A DNA stretch of 64,000 bases from Chrysaora quinquecirrha. Its lineage: Eukaryota > Cnidaria > Scyphozoa > Semaeostomeae > Pelagiidae. The position numbers and the translations under genes are program-made. The notes under the pieces were generated by a model. That model saw only the letters and a program-made list of their open reading frames with translations, searched no databases and had not been told where the DNA came from. The DNA lies in assembly GCA_014526335.1 (NCBI GenBank), contig JACTAT010000027.1:2732394-2796393 (forward strand), given 5' to 3'. Positions 32,936-44,640 of the stretch are shown piece by piece. Numbering within the stretch: the first letter of the stretch is position 1; each line of letters starts with the position of its first letter.

Positions 32936-35749
32936 CTAGAAAAGGCTTGTAGCTTGTAGATCATCTTCTAAATCAACATCAAATGAATCAAGATGGGCTT
33001 TCAGTGGAGCCATTGTTTGCATGACATTTTCTTTACCAACTGCCTGTTCCTCTTCTCTAATTTTCTTCCAGTATTTAGAGACTGGTTCCAATCGAGAATA
33101 TTGCCTGGTAAAGTTATTCACAATAATCGGAATTGGCATTGCGATCACAAGAATTCCACACATAGCACATGCAGCTCCTACCAATCTTCCAACTGAAAAG
33201 TAAAAAGAAAGGTATGTCTGAAAATCATGTAGAAAATAATGTACTTTTTTTATTTGATGTCTGCATTTTTAGTGCCATGACTATTATAAAAAAGATACCC
33301 TTAGCTAGACTAATATTCTTTCTCAAAATCGTTTGTTTCAGGCGGGATATTTATAACGTCGATTTGTTTATTTTACTACAGTTGACATCCGCTATCTCGA
33401 ACTCTCAAGGGAAACTGGAATGAAATATCGGATGCCCCATATAAATGTAAAAAATTATAGTTTTTAAGTAAAAAAGGAACCCCTATTAACATGCAGGGTT
33501 ACTGATCCCGAATGTCAGCAAACAAGTCTGGTATTTTACATAGGAGTCAAAGCTCATCTGCTTTCATTCCTACTATTGGTGAAATTGAGATAATGGCGAT
33601 GCAGCACATCTCGAAAGATTGTATTGTATACATGGGCAGCATATCACTTAGCTGCTGCCATTCCCGCTCCGCTAGGCGACCTTATACATATTTTCAGCCT
33701 GTCTCTTTATTCAGTTCAGCAGAAAATTTGGCAAAGTTCGAGATAAAGAGCAGTTCCTCCATAGGAAATAGAAGATGGTTTTAGACAGCGAATGTTCGAG
33801 ATAACGGGGTTCGAAATAGCTGATGTCAACTGTAGTTTCCTTGGATAGGATGAAGTATAGTAAAATTGGTAAGATGAAATTTCAAGCATAAAGGCATGAC
33901 TGTTGCCTAGAATAAAATTGTCAATAGTGTTTGATACCCTTGGCTAGACCGAAATTGTTAAAAGTAAATTGTTAAATTGAAATTTTTGTGTGTGTTCTTT
34001 GCTTCTCTTCGTTTTACGGTGTTTCTCATTCAAAATTATTTATATTTCTTCGCCGTAAGCATCTAGTCGATCCGTCGAGCAGAATTGTAAAAGTGGCCTT
34101 TTCTTCAATCAAGCATTGTTAAAAAGCCCTTGGCTAAGCTAGAAGCCTGAAAAAGTATACCATGTGGTGCGACACATACCCAGGTACCTTTATAATAGAG
34201 AACCCCTTGGTTGCTGCTAATCGACAATGTGCGAACTTCAAGCCCCTTGCTTATTCAATCCCAAAGCAATTGGCCACCTTAGAGTAGACTGATTACCTGA
34301 GTCCCAGTTATTGCTCATGAGACCGAGGCTAGCACTAAAAGGAGATCGCTCAAACAGATAGTTTGAGCGTCCATCAATTCAATTCAATAGCAAAACTACG
34401 ATTCAGGTAATCAGTCTAACCTTAGAGTATCGTTCTCTGAGCTATGATTACGAATAAAATGGAACAAAAATGGAATTGTGTGGGGAAAAGCTAAACTCAC
34501 CGACCGTCTTTGGAACTTCATCGCCATAACCAACCGTTGTCATGGTGACTATGGACCACCAGAATGCTCCGGGAATGCTTTTGAATTGCGAATGTGTATC
34601 ACTGGCATCCGCATAGTAAACTGCACTTGAAAACAGAATTACTCCAAGCACGATAAAGAAGACGAGAATACCAAGCTCTCTGGCGCTGTCGGTTAACGCT
34701 TTTCCCAATATCTTCATCTCACCAGAATAACGCGATAGCTTAAAGATGCGAAAAACGCGAATAAGACGAAGAGTGCGAAGAAAGTATATCGATACTCCGC
34801 CTTGAAGATTCGTGCCGAGGGTGATGTAAAACGGAATGATGGCGAGCAGGTCGATGATGTTTAAAAAGTCGTAGAAGAATCGGAGTTTGTTCGGTGCGGC
34901 AAGCAATCGAAGCAGAAACTCCAATGAAAAGTAGGCAATACAGAACATCTCTAAATAATCGAGAACTTTCGATGTGTGAGACTTGTTAATTGAAGGAATA
35001 GTTTCAAGGCAAAACACAACGACTGATAGCACAATAATAGTCAAGGATAATATTGTAATGACACGAGCAAGAAGAGAAGATTGCGGCTCTTCTAGAGCAT
35101 TCCAAAGCCTTGCCTGCCATTTGCGTTTATGAAAAATCTGCGGCCCGACATCCAAGCCTTTAATCCCGCATTCTATCGCTTCTTCGACAAGACCAAAATA
35201 ACGAATCTCGTGCTTGAACACATTCAGATTTAGGCCTGTCGGTTCCTCGAATATTCCCGTTTGATAGAATGTAAGTAAAATCTCAAAAGCACGTTGGTTT
35301 CTATCAAGAAATATCTCGCCATCTTCGTTGCATTTCAGCTTACTTCTTGATTCTTCGTTTCCGAGAAGCGACGTCGGGAATCGCGCCAGCGTGCTCTCTA
35401 ATGTTTGAAATCGTCGCCCACTAACGCTCAGTGTTATGATTTTATCGTCCTCAATAGTCGCCTCATTCGCATCTATATCGCCATTATTCAGGGTTATCTT
35501 CTTCTTTAGTAACTCATTGTCACCATTACTAAGCGAGGTTTCTCTCTTATCGCAATTATTCCGAGATGCTTCATTTTTCAGTGAATTACTATCGCTGTTT
35601 TTGAGCGATGATTCGCTTTGTAGCAGTCCAATCGTCTCACCATTTCTCAGAGGCGATTCTTTACTCAAAAGCTCAGCTTTCTCGCCGCTGTTCAACGAGG
35701 GCTCTCTTCTTAAAAGTCCAATGCTCTCACCGTTTGTCAAAGCATCCAT
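32936..35749 (-). CDS. Shaker-type voltage-gated potassium channel (complete, 2 exons)
   Basis: Plasma-membrane Kv channel subunit, 501 residues. Exons 34501-35749 (ATG, GTGAGT donor) and 32936-33192 (TTTTCAG acceptor, stop), phase 1. Layout: N-terminal repeats of about 15 residues (5-91), T1 tetramerisation domain (about 102-190, [18 protein letters not shown]), S1 226-249, S2 264-286, S3 290-312, S4 319-342 with charges R325, R328, R331, R334, K337, R340, S5 357-379, selectivity filter TMTTVGYGD (402-410), S6 418-441. [10 protein letters not shown] and [12 protein letters not shown] are most like Kv1. T1 lacks the Zn-binding HX5CX20CC of Kv2-4. The S6 hinge is PIP, seen in Kv2 types, not the PVP of Kv1. 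The C-terminus QATSLF is not a typical Kv1 PDZ ligand. Tetramers would repolarise excitable cells. Confidence 0.95.
33379..33832. mobile_element. pogo/Tigger-like MITE in the Kv intron
   Basis: Ends CAGTTGACATCCGCTATCTC and a diverged mirror GATGTCAACTG, flanked by TA (33377-33378, 33833-33834). The interior matches, in opposite orientation, the copy at 41116-41714. No transposase frame is seen. Confidence 0.8.
34285..34418. mobile_element. TAGACT-ended MITE with 9-bp duplication
   Basis: Perfect 16-bp ends TAGACTGATTACCTGA, inner palindrome GCTCAAAC...GTTTGAGC, and exact 9-bp direct repeats ACCTTAGAG at 34276-34284 and 34419-34427. It lies just 3' of Kv exon 1, inside the channel's intron. 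A related copy without clean duplications is at 2133-2280. Confidence 0.85.
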
Positions 35750-36689
35750 ATTCGTTTGTTTTTCGTCATTTAACGATCGCTGATTAACAATTCCCTGCAG
35801 CTGAACTAACAGATCCTTCGCTAAGCTTGTATTCTCATTAACTGTGATTCTGAAAGCTTAGCTTATCTCTTTAGAAATGTTTATTGCAATAAATGACAAA
35901 ACAAGATTTGAAGATACTGACTTATCGTCGATTCTTTACTCTGAAATCACAGTGTCCACTTTGCATAATTGAGACGGTTTGAATTGATGGTCCGACGGTT
36001 CACATTTAGAAATCAGCTGAAGAGCCAAAAAGAAGAATTATGCAAAAGAGTCTTGAATCAGGATAAAAAAAACCATGGCTGATTTTTTTGCAAGAATACC
36101 TAGATTTTTGAAAGCATCTACATTCTTAATAATAGTTTCTGAGTTGTACAAAATGTCGATATTACGAGAAACCATAGAAACATCTTAAGAGGACATACTT
36201 AAGAGGACTCGTTTAGAGAGCAAGACTTTTCATCAGCAACGAAAAAAGGAGTTAACGAACTTTGAAATCGTGACAAAAACTCAGGTTCTTTCACACGGGA
36301 ACGACTGCGTACCGTTTCAAATCGTTCCAAGAGGTGGTCACACACCGGGCAGCGTTCACACGGGAACGATTCAGATCACACCGTTCCGTTCCAGAAATCG
36401 GAACGCTGCACATTAATTATTGGTCTTAATTATCCTTTCATTCATAGACAATACTCTTATAAAAAAGTGCGTACATTATGGACCTGGACACATCTAGGAA
36501 GAAAATATCAATCAAGATCTCACCTACACCAAAAGTCCACCAAGAAACACGCTTTCTCTTAATAGGAGAAAGGAACTTATCTATCATTATAAAACAGAGA
36601 TCCGACTTTCTTTAAATAATTAAAAAGTGACATGCTTTTGTATAATCTATACTCAATGTATATTATCTATAATAAATGGTGTTTCTAAA
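35750..36689. other. Kv upstream region
   Basis: Expected promoter and 5' UTR of the channel. A repeated CACACGGGAACGA/CGTTCC block lies at 36292-36412. No coding exon seen. Confidence 0.5.
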
Positions 36690-37262
36690 AAGAGCGTAGT
36701 TGTTGAGAAATTTACAGCATGTAATTAATATCGCACGAAGTACCTTTATAAGTATGAGAGACCTTCTTACAGCAAAGAAACTGAAACTATCTGTGAGACT
36801 GAGGCTACTTAATTGCTATATATGCTCTACACTTCTATATGGTGTAGAAACGTGGACACTGACGAAGACAATGGAGAAGAACTTAAAATCATTTGAAATG
36901 TGGGCATACAGAAGAATGCTAAGAATCCCGTGGACCAAAAAGATAACCAATAAAGAAGTGCTGCACATGATGGGAATCCAAGGAACTGCAGTACTGGGAA
37001 TGGTCAAAGAGCGGAAGGCACAATATTTTGGTCACACTAAGAGACACAGTGAAATCCTGAAAGAAGTAATGGAGGGCAGTGTGGAAGGCAGGCGGCCAAG
37101 AGGAAGACCGAGGATCAGCTGGAAGGAGAACATTAAGATTTGGACTGGAAAACATCTTAGTGAATGTAGTAGACTATGTGAAAGTAGAGCAGCGTGGCAG
37201 CGTATTGTATCCAACCTCCGGACCGGAGACGGAACCTAACCTACCTACCTACCTAATACATA
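36690..37262 (+). mobile_element. 5'-truncated LINE, reverse transcriptase C-terminal part
   Basis: An open frame of about 180 codons reads STLLYGVETWTL, FEMWAYRRMLRI, KERKAQYFGH and RRPRGRPRISW. These are the hallmark blocks after the polymerase domain in animal non-LTR elements of the endonuclease/reverse-transcriptase type. The frame is open but has no polymerase core and no natural start, so it is a 5'-truncated insert. It ends in a short CCTA microsatellite (about 37238-37256), as LINE 3' ends often do. Confidence 0.85.
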
Positions 37263-37642
37263 AGTTTATTGTACGAATGTAGTTTATCAGAATATTGAAG
37301 CTCAAAAAGACTAAAATTTAAGAACTAATCAAGAATAATACTAGCCAGGCTCAAAATTTACCAGAACGCATTGTTCTTTATTTATCTCTGAGTATTTCTC
37401 ACGATTTCTAAGTTCATTTTGTTTTTCCGCTGCAAGAAAGGGTGACTTTCTGTTAAGTATTGTGCGATGGAGAGCCCCTTTAAAACCAGCGATTCGCTGA
37501 AGAGCTACTCTCCTAAAATAATTGAAATTTAAGAGTAATTTAAAAGGACTATATTAAGGCCCAAAATTTTAAAACCTTTAAAAGATCGTGGCTCAGAAAA
37601 TTTAGGTATTCTTACAAAAAAAGGTGTAAGCAAGGGCTACGG

Positions 37643-37811
37643 TAGACTTGCCCTAAGTCTATTTCTCATATCCTTCTCCTAGGATCCACGATTCCACGAC
37701 AAAACAAAAGAGTCGCGGAATCGTGGAATTGTGGATCTACTTCTTTGTTTTGTCGTGGAATTGTGGAATCCTAGGAGAAGGGTATTGAAAAAAACAATTG
37801 GGGCAAGTCTA
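37643..37811. mobile_element. TAGACT-ended MITE with 9-bp duplication
   Basis: Ends TAGACTTGCCC and GGGCAAGTCTA, a long inner palindrome around GATCCACGATTCCACGAC, and exact repeats GGGCTACGG at 37634-37642 and 37812-37820. Confidence 0.85.
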
Positions 37812-37820
37812 GGGCTACGG

Positions 37821-39324
37821 CACTTGGCGACAAGAGAAGGAGTGGGCATAGAATAAAGCAGGCATTTTGCGGAGCTTAATACCGATTAATATTTGATGAT
37901 GGAACTCTGGTCCATACGACAAACAGAAACAGGTCAGCAAAGAGTCCGCAACTAGAGGGCTTTCTTGCAGGGGAGCTTAAAAATTGATAATGGGGACTCT
38001 AATCAAGATATCTCAAGAACATTATCAAGAAGAGAGCCCAAAGACCCCCCTAGTACAACATTGTTGCCTTCAAAAACCCAAGTCACGGTGAGAGACTACC
38101 CATAAAAACTGGATGTTGTGATCCTTATATTCATGAATATTTTGCTTGAATGGCAAAAACCAAGGCAGAATTCCATATGGATGGCATATCACAATTTATG
38201 TTCATCGAACCGGGGCCGAAGAAGGCCTAAAACGAGCCTTGGGCTTTATGAACAGGAGAGTTACTCGATCATGCTCAGTGAAAACGTCGTTGGCTCTCTG
38301 ATCATGCAGTCCAGGTTCAATTCTCATAAACATGGTGATGTGCTGGCATGCTATTCTTGGAAAATCGTATATTCATGACATAGCTAAGTATTTTAAGTAG
38401 CAGACTTATACAATTTTTGCTTAGAAAATTACTGTCTTTACGTTGTGTTGCTTTGTATCAGTTCCCCTTCTACATACCTACTAATAGCGATCACACTGGC
38501 CCACATTGGGGTAATCAGACTAGTCGAAATGCTCGTGAATATGAGTAACAACATCAACAACAAACCTTTGATCATAGTGAGAACAACCTTCTTTACCAAA
38601 CGAGATTTTCTTCGCGATGAATTCGGAATACCTCAGTTCAAGAATACCAGCAGTTTGATGATACTCTCATAAATTCCATCATCCTACAATAGAATTCAAA
38701 TTATAAGATTTTAATGTGTTAACCGCCACTAGTGCTGTTTACAAGGTATACAAAAACTGACAATACAAGCACCAAAAGTATGCGTTTTCGTACCGACAGT
38801 ATTCGAGCAGAATCAAAAAAGAAGGAAAAATAGCTGACTTTAAAAAATCGGTGTGGACTCGGAGCGAATCTCACCGAATCTCAGCTCAAAGCTGCTGTGC
38901 GGTGTATTCCTGCTGATTCTGGCTCGGTTTTCAAACTCTGTCAAATTTCTAAACAAACTGAAAATTCGCTAAAAAGAAAAGTTTTGCGCAACACTGGATT
39001 AATCATCACAATAACAAAAGATTTTCTGGTCTTAAAAAACTGCTGAATTATGATCATCTATGATAAATAAGTGAATTTCAAGACGTAAACTCAATTCTAT
39101 TTAACTATCCAAAACTTAGTTGCTGGGTAAACGTTTCGACAGAGTTTAAAAAACATCGTGCAAAGGAGAGCAGTGGTTGATCTGAGATGTTTAAAGCTTT
39201 TAGATTAAACCTGCTTTCGTAGGATTTTACGTAACAGTATTACATACACAAAAACTTCTACCCGCCCACGATCACTCACACCCACTTTCGTCGTCTCACC
39301 TGTCTCATATTGGCGTTAATTCCT
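37821..39324. other. Gene-free stretch
   Basis: About 1.5 kb with no exon, TIR pair or RNA gene that I can support. Short plus-strand frames near 38118 and 38445 show no domain. Confidence 0.5.
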
Positions 39325-39483
39325 AAGGCCTGGCTAAACAAGGAGACATGTCGCACGCGACGTTGTCATGCGTGACATGTCCCCTCGGTATCTCCCAGTT
39401 TCGACATCTTGGAAACAAAATTTGTAGCCAGAGACACGCAAGTGTTCCTGAGACGCAAAAGAAACATTTCTTGTCTCCGTGAC

Positions 39484-39689
39484 CAGTGGCCTATCCAGGT
39501 CTAAAGTAGTGGGGGGGGGGGATCTTGGAAAAAATTTTTCAGACCACGCCCTTCATACTCTCGCAAATGCAGGGAAACGCCCTTATTCCCCCCTCCCCCA
39601 TGAACTTTACAACATTTTTTGACAAATTTCGAGGACCATATTTTAGAAAAGTGAGGGGTCCGGACCCCCTATTCCCCCTTGGATACGCC
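39484..39689. mobile_element. hAT-like MITE nested in a family-B MITE
   Basis: Ends CAGTGGCCTATCCAGG and CCTTGGATACGCCA, with flanks TCCGTGAC and ACCGTGAC (seven of eight identical). It contains a run of G and interrupts the GC-rich family-B element 39325-39802. Confidence 0.72.
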
Positions 39690-40557
39690 ACCGTGACTCG
39701 GGGGACATGTGCTCGCTTGTCACTCGCATGTTTAGCCACCTTGGGAGACACGCAAAATACAATGTCGCGCTCGACATGTCTCCTAGCTTAGCCGTAGCTT
39801 TAGGTTGCCACGTTTCCTGAAATCAGTCATCTACTCCACTCCTGCCAAAGATGCGTTAAAGGCATTGAATATTTGGAAATATTCATTAGAGGAACTTAAG
39901 TTCTGAAGAATAAGTGTGATTGGGCTTCCAGTTTCTCCTTGGTCAGATCAGAACTTGCATGATGTAAAAATGTTTGACGAGCATTCTTCAACGATGCGGG
40001 TAAACGGTAAAACATTTTGCGTGACATTTGGCGTGCATGTTTTGATGGAAAAAAGAAAAGACCACCTAGCTTACTGCTTGCTTTCAGCTAGAGAGCTTCT
40101 TGCGGCGAAGAGTTGAGCTCAATAATGCAGACAGAAACACCGTTGCGCAAGACAACAACTGTGTTTTTTGCATGGTTGGAAATGGCTCGAAAAATAGCAT
40201 TTCTTCCTAACTAAAACTTTGTGACTGATAACTTTTCTGAAAATTTAGCTATTTGAAGACACAAATGTAGGATTGATATCAGAAACGTCAAAATAGAGAT
40301 TGCGCAAGTCGATTCACACCAAGGTCAACCTCGTTATGAGATTGAGGATAGTCGTCAGCTCTCTGTAATGCCAGGTAAGGCAAAAGGAATCATGAGGTGT
40401 GGTTACACCGAAAGCAAGAGCCGGGGTTGCACTGCTTAGATTAGCCCTGGGCCATTTAGTGGACCACTGTGCTAAGAACAGAAACCCATACCTAGCAAAT
40501 ATAGCAGGTTTATGTGCCTATCTGTCTATCTATCCCATACAATATGCCTTGCCTCCA

Positions 40558-40866
40558 AGTAAAGGTCATAAAGGCAATGGCTTCTAAACAGCGCCGTTAT
40601 CTATCACTGGACGTATTCAACTGTATTTGATATATACCTGGGGAGTATATATCGACTCGCGTGCAGCCATACAGTCGGCGCTACGAGGGTTTTTTGGCGT
40701 TCATCACTAGTAACGTACCAATTCAACACCTTGGTGCGGTGTCACAGAGAGCAAGGTTTTTACACCTTGTAAATTTTGTGCTCCCTAGCTTGGATTTGAA
40801 CCACGAGTTTGAGCCCAAATGGCGCGAGTGATAACCACTACGCTTCACTGTTCTCTAGTGAACTAC
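40558..40866 (-). mobile_element. SINE family 3
   Basis: Minus-strand head AGCGTAGTGGTTATCACT with B-box GGTTCAAATCC, core AGGGAGCACAAAATT and a region with GTAGCGCCGACTGTATGG. A second copy lies at 54030-54375 in a SLU7 intron, with a TTTACC-type tail. Confidence 0.8.
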
Positions 40867-41115
40867 AGTTTTTTGAATATAAAATGGGAAAGCGAAAGCA
40901 AACAAATCTCTTTTATGCTTAATTCTATTGTGAAAATGCTTGCTAAAATTTTTCCCACTGAAGAGCTTCGATAAACTGATTCATAATGTTTTCTTAGATT
41001 CTTGAAGAGACAATCAAATCACTGCAAACATGTGTGTTGAACTCTTGTAGTCTTTTTCGTTATACTTAAGAATGTCATTAAGCATGTTTGCCGAATCGCA
41101 CTTGAAAAGAAATTA

Positions 41116-41714
41116 CAGTTGACATCCGCTATCTCGACTGCCCGCTATCTCGAACATTCGCTATCTCGAACGATTTTCCATTTCCCCTCGTTTTGGTATA
41201 AGGGTTTGTATAGAAAAATCATCCGCTATCTCGAACCCCGTTATCTCGAACATTCGCTGTCTCGAACCATTTTCGATTTCCCATGGAGGAAAACCTGCTC
41301 TTTATCTCTAACTTTGCCAAATTTTCTGCTGAACTGCATAAAGAGACAGGCTGAAAATATGTATAAGTTCGCCAAGCGGAGCAGGAATGGGCAGCAGCTA
41401 AGTGATATGCTGCCCATGTATACAATAGATGAAGATGTTCTCTTTCGAGATGTGCCGCATCGCCATTATCTCAATTTCACCAATAGTAGGGATGAAAGCA
41501 AATGAGCTTTGACTCCTATGTAAAAAATACCAGACTTGTTTGATGAAATTTGGGATTAGTAACCCTGCATGTTAATAGGGGTTCCTTTTCTGACCAAAAA
41601 AAGCATAATTTTTCAATTTTTCATATTTATATGGGGCATCCGTTATTTCTAACATTCGCTATCTCGAACAAATTCCAGTTTCCCTTGAGAGTTCGAGATA
41701 GCGGATGTCAACTG
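41116..41714. mobile_element. pogo/Tigger-like MITE, second copy with repeated terminus
   Basis: Same family as 33379-33832 and inverted relative to it, with TA flanks at 41114-41115 and 41715-41716. The left end carries extra CCGCTATCTCGAAC blocks, so the terminal region has been duplicated about 100 bases inward. This makes it longer (599 bp). Confidence 0.8.
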
Positions 41715-41900
41715 TACACAAAAGCTTTTTCATATGCTTTTGACATGTGCATACATTTACTTAGAGTACACTTAGAGACGGATCTCTCCTGAAACGTTGC
41801 CCAACTAAATATCAAAGGCTTGTCATGATAAGTGGTGACTATCATGTCTAATACAGTAGAGTACAAGTAGTTTTTAAGGAACGCTTTTTAAGTACGTTTA

Positions 41901-42180
41901 GGCCCTAACCAAACAATCAAACACTGTTGGTCAAACATTTGAAATTCGCTTCTCAAGCAATGTCTGTCCGTTTGGAAACGTCACAAAACATTGCTCTACA
42001 AGGAGGACTTGCTGGGCGATAATCTTAAAAACTTAAAAACAACTTATGCTTGTAGATTATGATGCAAAAAATTTTTGACGAGAAATGTTTTGTTGTGTAT
42101 GACCAGACGATCAAAAATATTGTTTGACATGCAAATTCCAAATGTTTGACAAACAATGTTTTGATCGTTTGGACAGGGCT
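41901..42180. mobile_element. Family-A MITE, intergenic
   Basis: Left end GGCCCTAACCAAACAATC, right end TTTGATCGTTTGGACAGGGC, with TTTA on both sides. Confidence 0.75.
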
Positions 42181-42528
42181 TTATTGATCGACCATTTTTA
42201 CCACTGTAAAAAATGGTAACAACAAATAAAGGGGCAATAAATGAATTTAAGAAAAATAAAAAATGCTGAGAAGACTGGTCACCCAAATCAAATCTATTCA
42301 TAGTGATATCTACACTTCATTGTAAGTGTTGTGTCCCCTCAGGTCATGGCAAAACGATAAAACATTGCTCGTCAAACATTTTAAATTTGCTTTACAACAA
42401 ATGTTTGACCGTTTGGCCACGTCCAAAAACATCGCTGTTCAACATTATGGAACAACGAAATCACGTAAGCACAATTGCCTTGATGATGAAAAATGTTGCC
42501 AGTTGAAGAATTGTTTAACCCTAATCCT

Positions 42529-43080
42529 ACCGGGGGACGAAGCACATGGAAATCCACCCCCTCAAGCTTTTCTTGAAACTGTTTTGTTATGTGATGGATG
42601 TAAGCTTCCAAACCAGGCTGACTTTAAGCCTATATGTATAAGCTACAATGTGATACAAAAAAATTCCCAAAATAATAACAATGGGTCACGTGACATTGCC
42701 TTATATGGAAAGCGGTCATGACAAAACCACATATAAATGCCAATTTCTACCAGTAAATCTTACCAGAACTGACTGAATCTTTGCAAGGTAAGAGAAAATA
42801 GTTACTAGCAACAAAATGTAAAGAAATTTCCGGATTTCTATTGATATTAAGGAAGGTCGATTTTTGACCGACGTCGATAGCATGTTTTGATTATGATGTC
42901 ACAATGACGTCATAATAGAAGTGGAGACGCCCAATTTACCAACATTACTCCTAATACATTGGCCAATGCCTGTGCCAAGTTTGATTGCTCTAGCTCTACT
43001 GGACAGCAATTTATGGAGGGGGTGGAATCCACCCTCCCCGGCTGGCTGTGTTAGATCAAAAAAGCCCGGTAGGATTAGGG
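42529..43080. mobile_element. piggyBac-like MITE with TTAA target sites
   Basis: The ends are CCCTAATCCTACCGGG and its exact reverse complement, each abutting TTAA (42525-42528 and 43081-43084). TTAA duplication and CCC termini are the piggyBac pattern. The 552-bp interior has no transposase frame. It interrupts a partial family-A MITE that starts at 42341. Confidence 0.82.
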
Positions 43081-43479
43081 TTAATTTTAAAAAGCTGTTG
43101 TTCTCCAAATTAGGTGACAATTGCTACGAAAAGGGACGCACATGTAAAAATTTCACATAGTCACAATTATTGATAGCTTATCTGTTTTTTAGAGAGGAGA
43201 ACGGGTCAGCGCCAATAAAGTTCTAATTTTTCTAGCTTCACAAAGCCTTGTTATGTTCTTCGCATGTTCTTAACTTTTCAGCCTCTAAAGCCTTATGTTC
43301 TTATATACTTGTTCTTATAAAAAAATCGTGTATGTTCTATTGAGTGTCTTGTAAACGTACTATCTATCAATTTACCAGAATCGAAAAGACAACTAATAGC
43401 ACAAACAGACAACCTAGTGCAAGTTTAGATAGTTTTTCATTTGACCTGAGTGGAACATAAGCACTTCGCCTCACATTTC

Positions 43480-44020
43480 ACGCTAGCGAATCTATAATCG
43501 CTACTGTGGTGGATAATCACTACTGTGGTGGTACTATTTGCGTACTGTGGTGGTAGTTTCTGCGTACTGTGGTAGATAATCACTACTTGTGGTGGGTTAC
43601 TATGCTTGCGGTGGTGGCAGTTTTGGCGTACTGTTGTGGATAATCACTACTTGTGGTGGGTTACTATGCTTGCGGTGGTGGCAGTTTTGGCGTACCGTGG
43701 TGGATTTTGTGGGTTTTTTTTGCTTGATCTATAGAGTTTTGCTATGATTTCGTATTCACCACATAAAGCATTATAACCCACCACAAGTAGTGATTATCCA
43801 CCACAGTATGCAAAAACTAACACCACAGTACGCAAATAGTACCACCACAGTAGTGATTATCCACCACAGTACTCCAAAACTGCCACCACCGCAAGGATAG
43901 TAACCAACCACAAGTAGTGATTATCCATCACAGTACGCAGAAACTACCACCACAGTACGCAAATAGTACCACCAAAGTAGTGATTATCCACCACAGTAGC
44001 GATTATAGATTCGCTAGCGT
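43480..44020. repeat. 541-bp modular palindrome
   Basis: Both ends are ACGCTAGCGAATCTATAATC in opposite directions. The arms (about 43480-43700 and 43780-44020) are built of short modules: TACTGTGGTGG, ATAATCACTAC, TACTATTTGCG, GGTGGTGGCAGTTTTGG. Part of the left arm is a direct duplication (ATAATCACTACTTGTGGTGG twice). The unpaired centre is about 70 bases, T-rich. Confidence 0.9.
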
Positions 44021-44640
44021 GCATTTTGACGTTTATAAGATATTCAGATCTAATGACTAAACTAGATGCTCTAAATAAGAACCAAGCTTTAAGATTGTCA
44101 GATTTGTTCTTATTCGCCCTGAAGAAGTCCTGTACGGAACGATAAAATATTGGCAACAAACTTAAATTTTCCATAGTCTGCTTTCTTTGGAACCATCTTG
44201 GCCTGTTTTTTTCCACACACTTTATAAGAAACACGAGGCTTAGAAGTGGGTCAATTTTTTCAGTTTTGGGTCATTCATCTTCAGCGTACCGTAATTCTTC
44301 CCCAAAATGCCCGGGGCGGTTATCAAATCGTTTGTGTTTTAGGGGGGCCTTTAAAAAGAGGTTTTCCATACTAATAAACTTTTTGTATGAAGACTACTAG
44401 CTAAAGGTCATAAATTTCACTTTGATGATGGTTTTATGTGGAAAGGAAAGAAAATCTCATGGGAGAGTCGGCCTGTTCACTAACATTTCCATAAGAATCC
44501 TGATTTCTTTAACCTTTATGGGTTAGTTATTAACCTAGAACGACTACTACTTCGAATAAACGCCTGTCTAAAGACGGGCGTTAATTAAATAATTCCATAT
44601 CCGAAAAGGGTATTTAAAAGAAAGGAGATTTCAACTGAAC

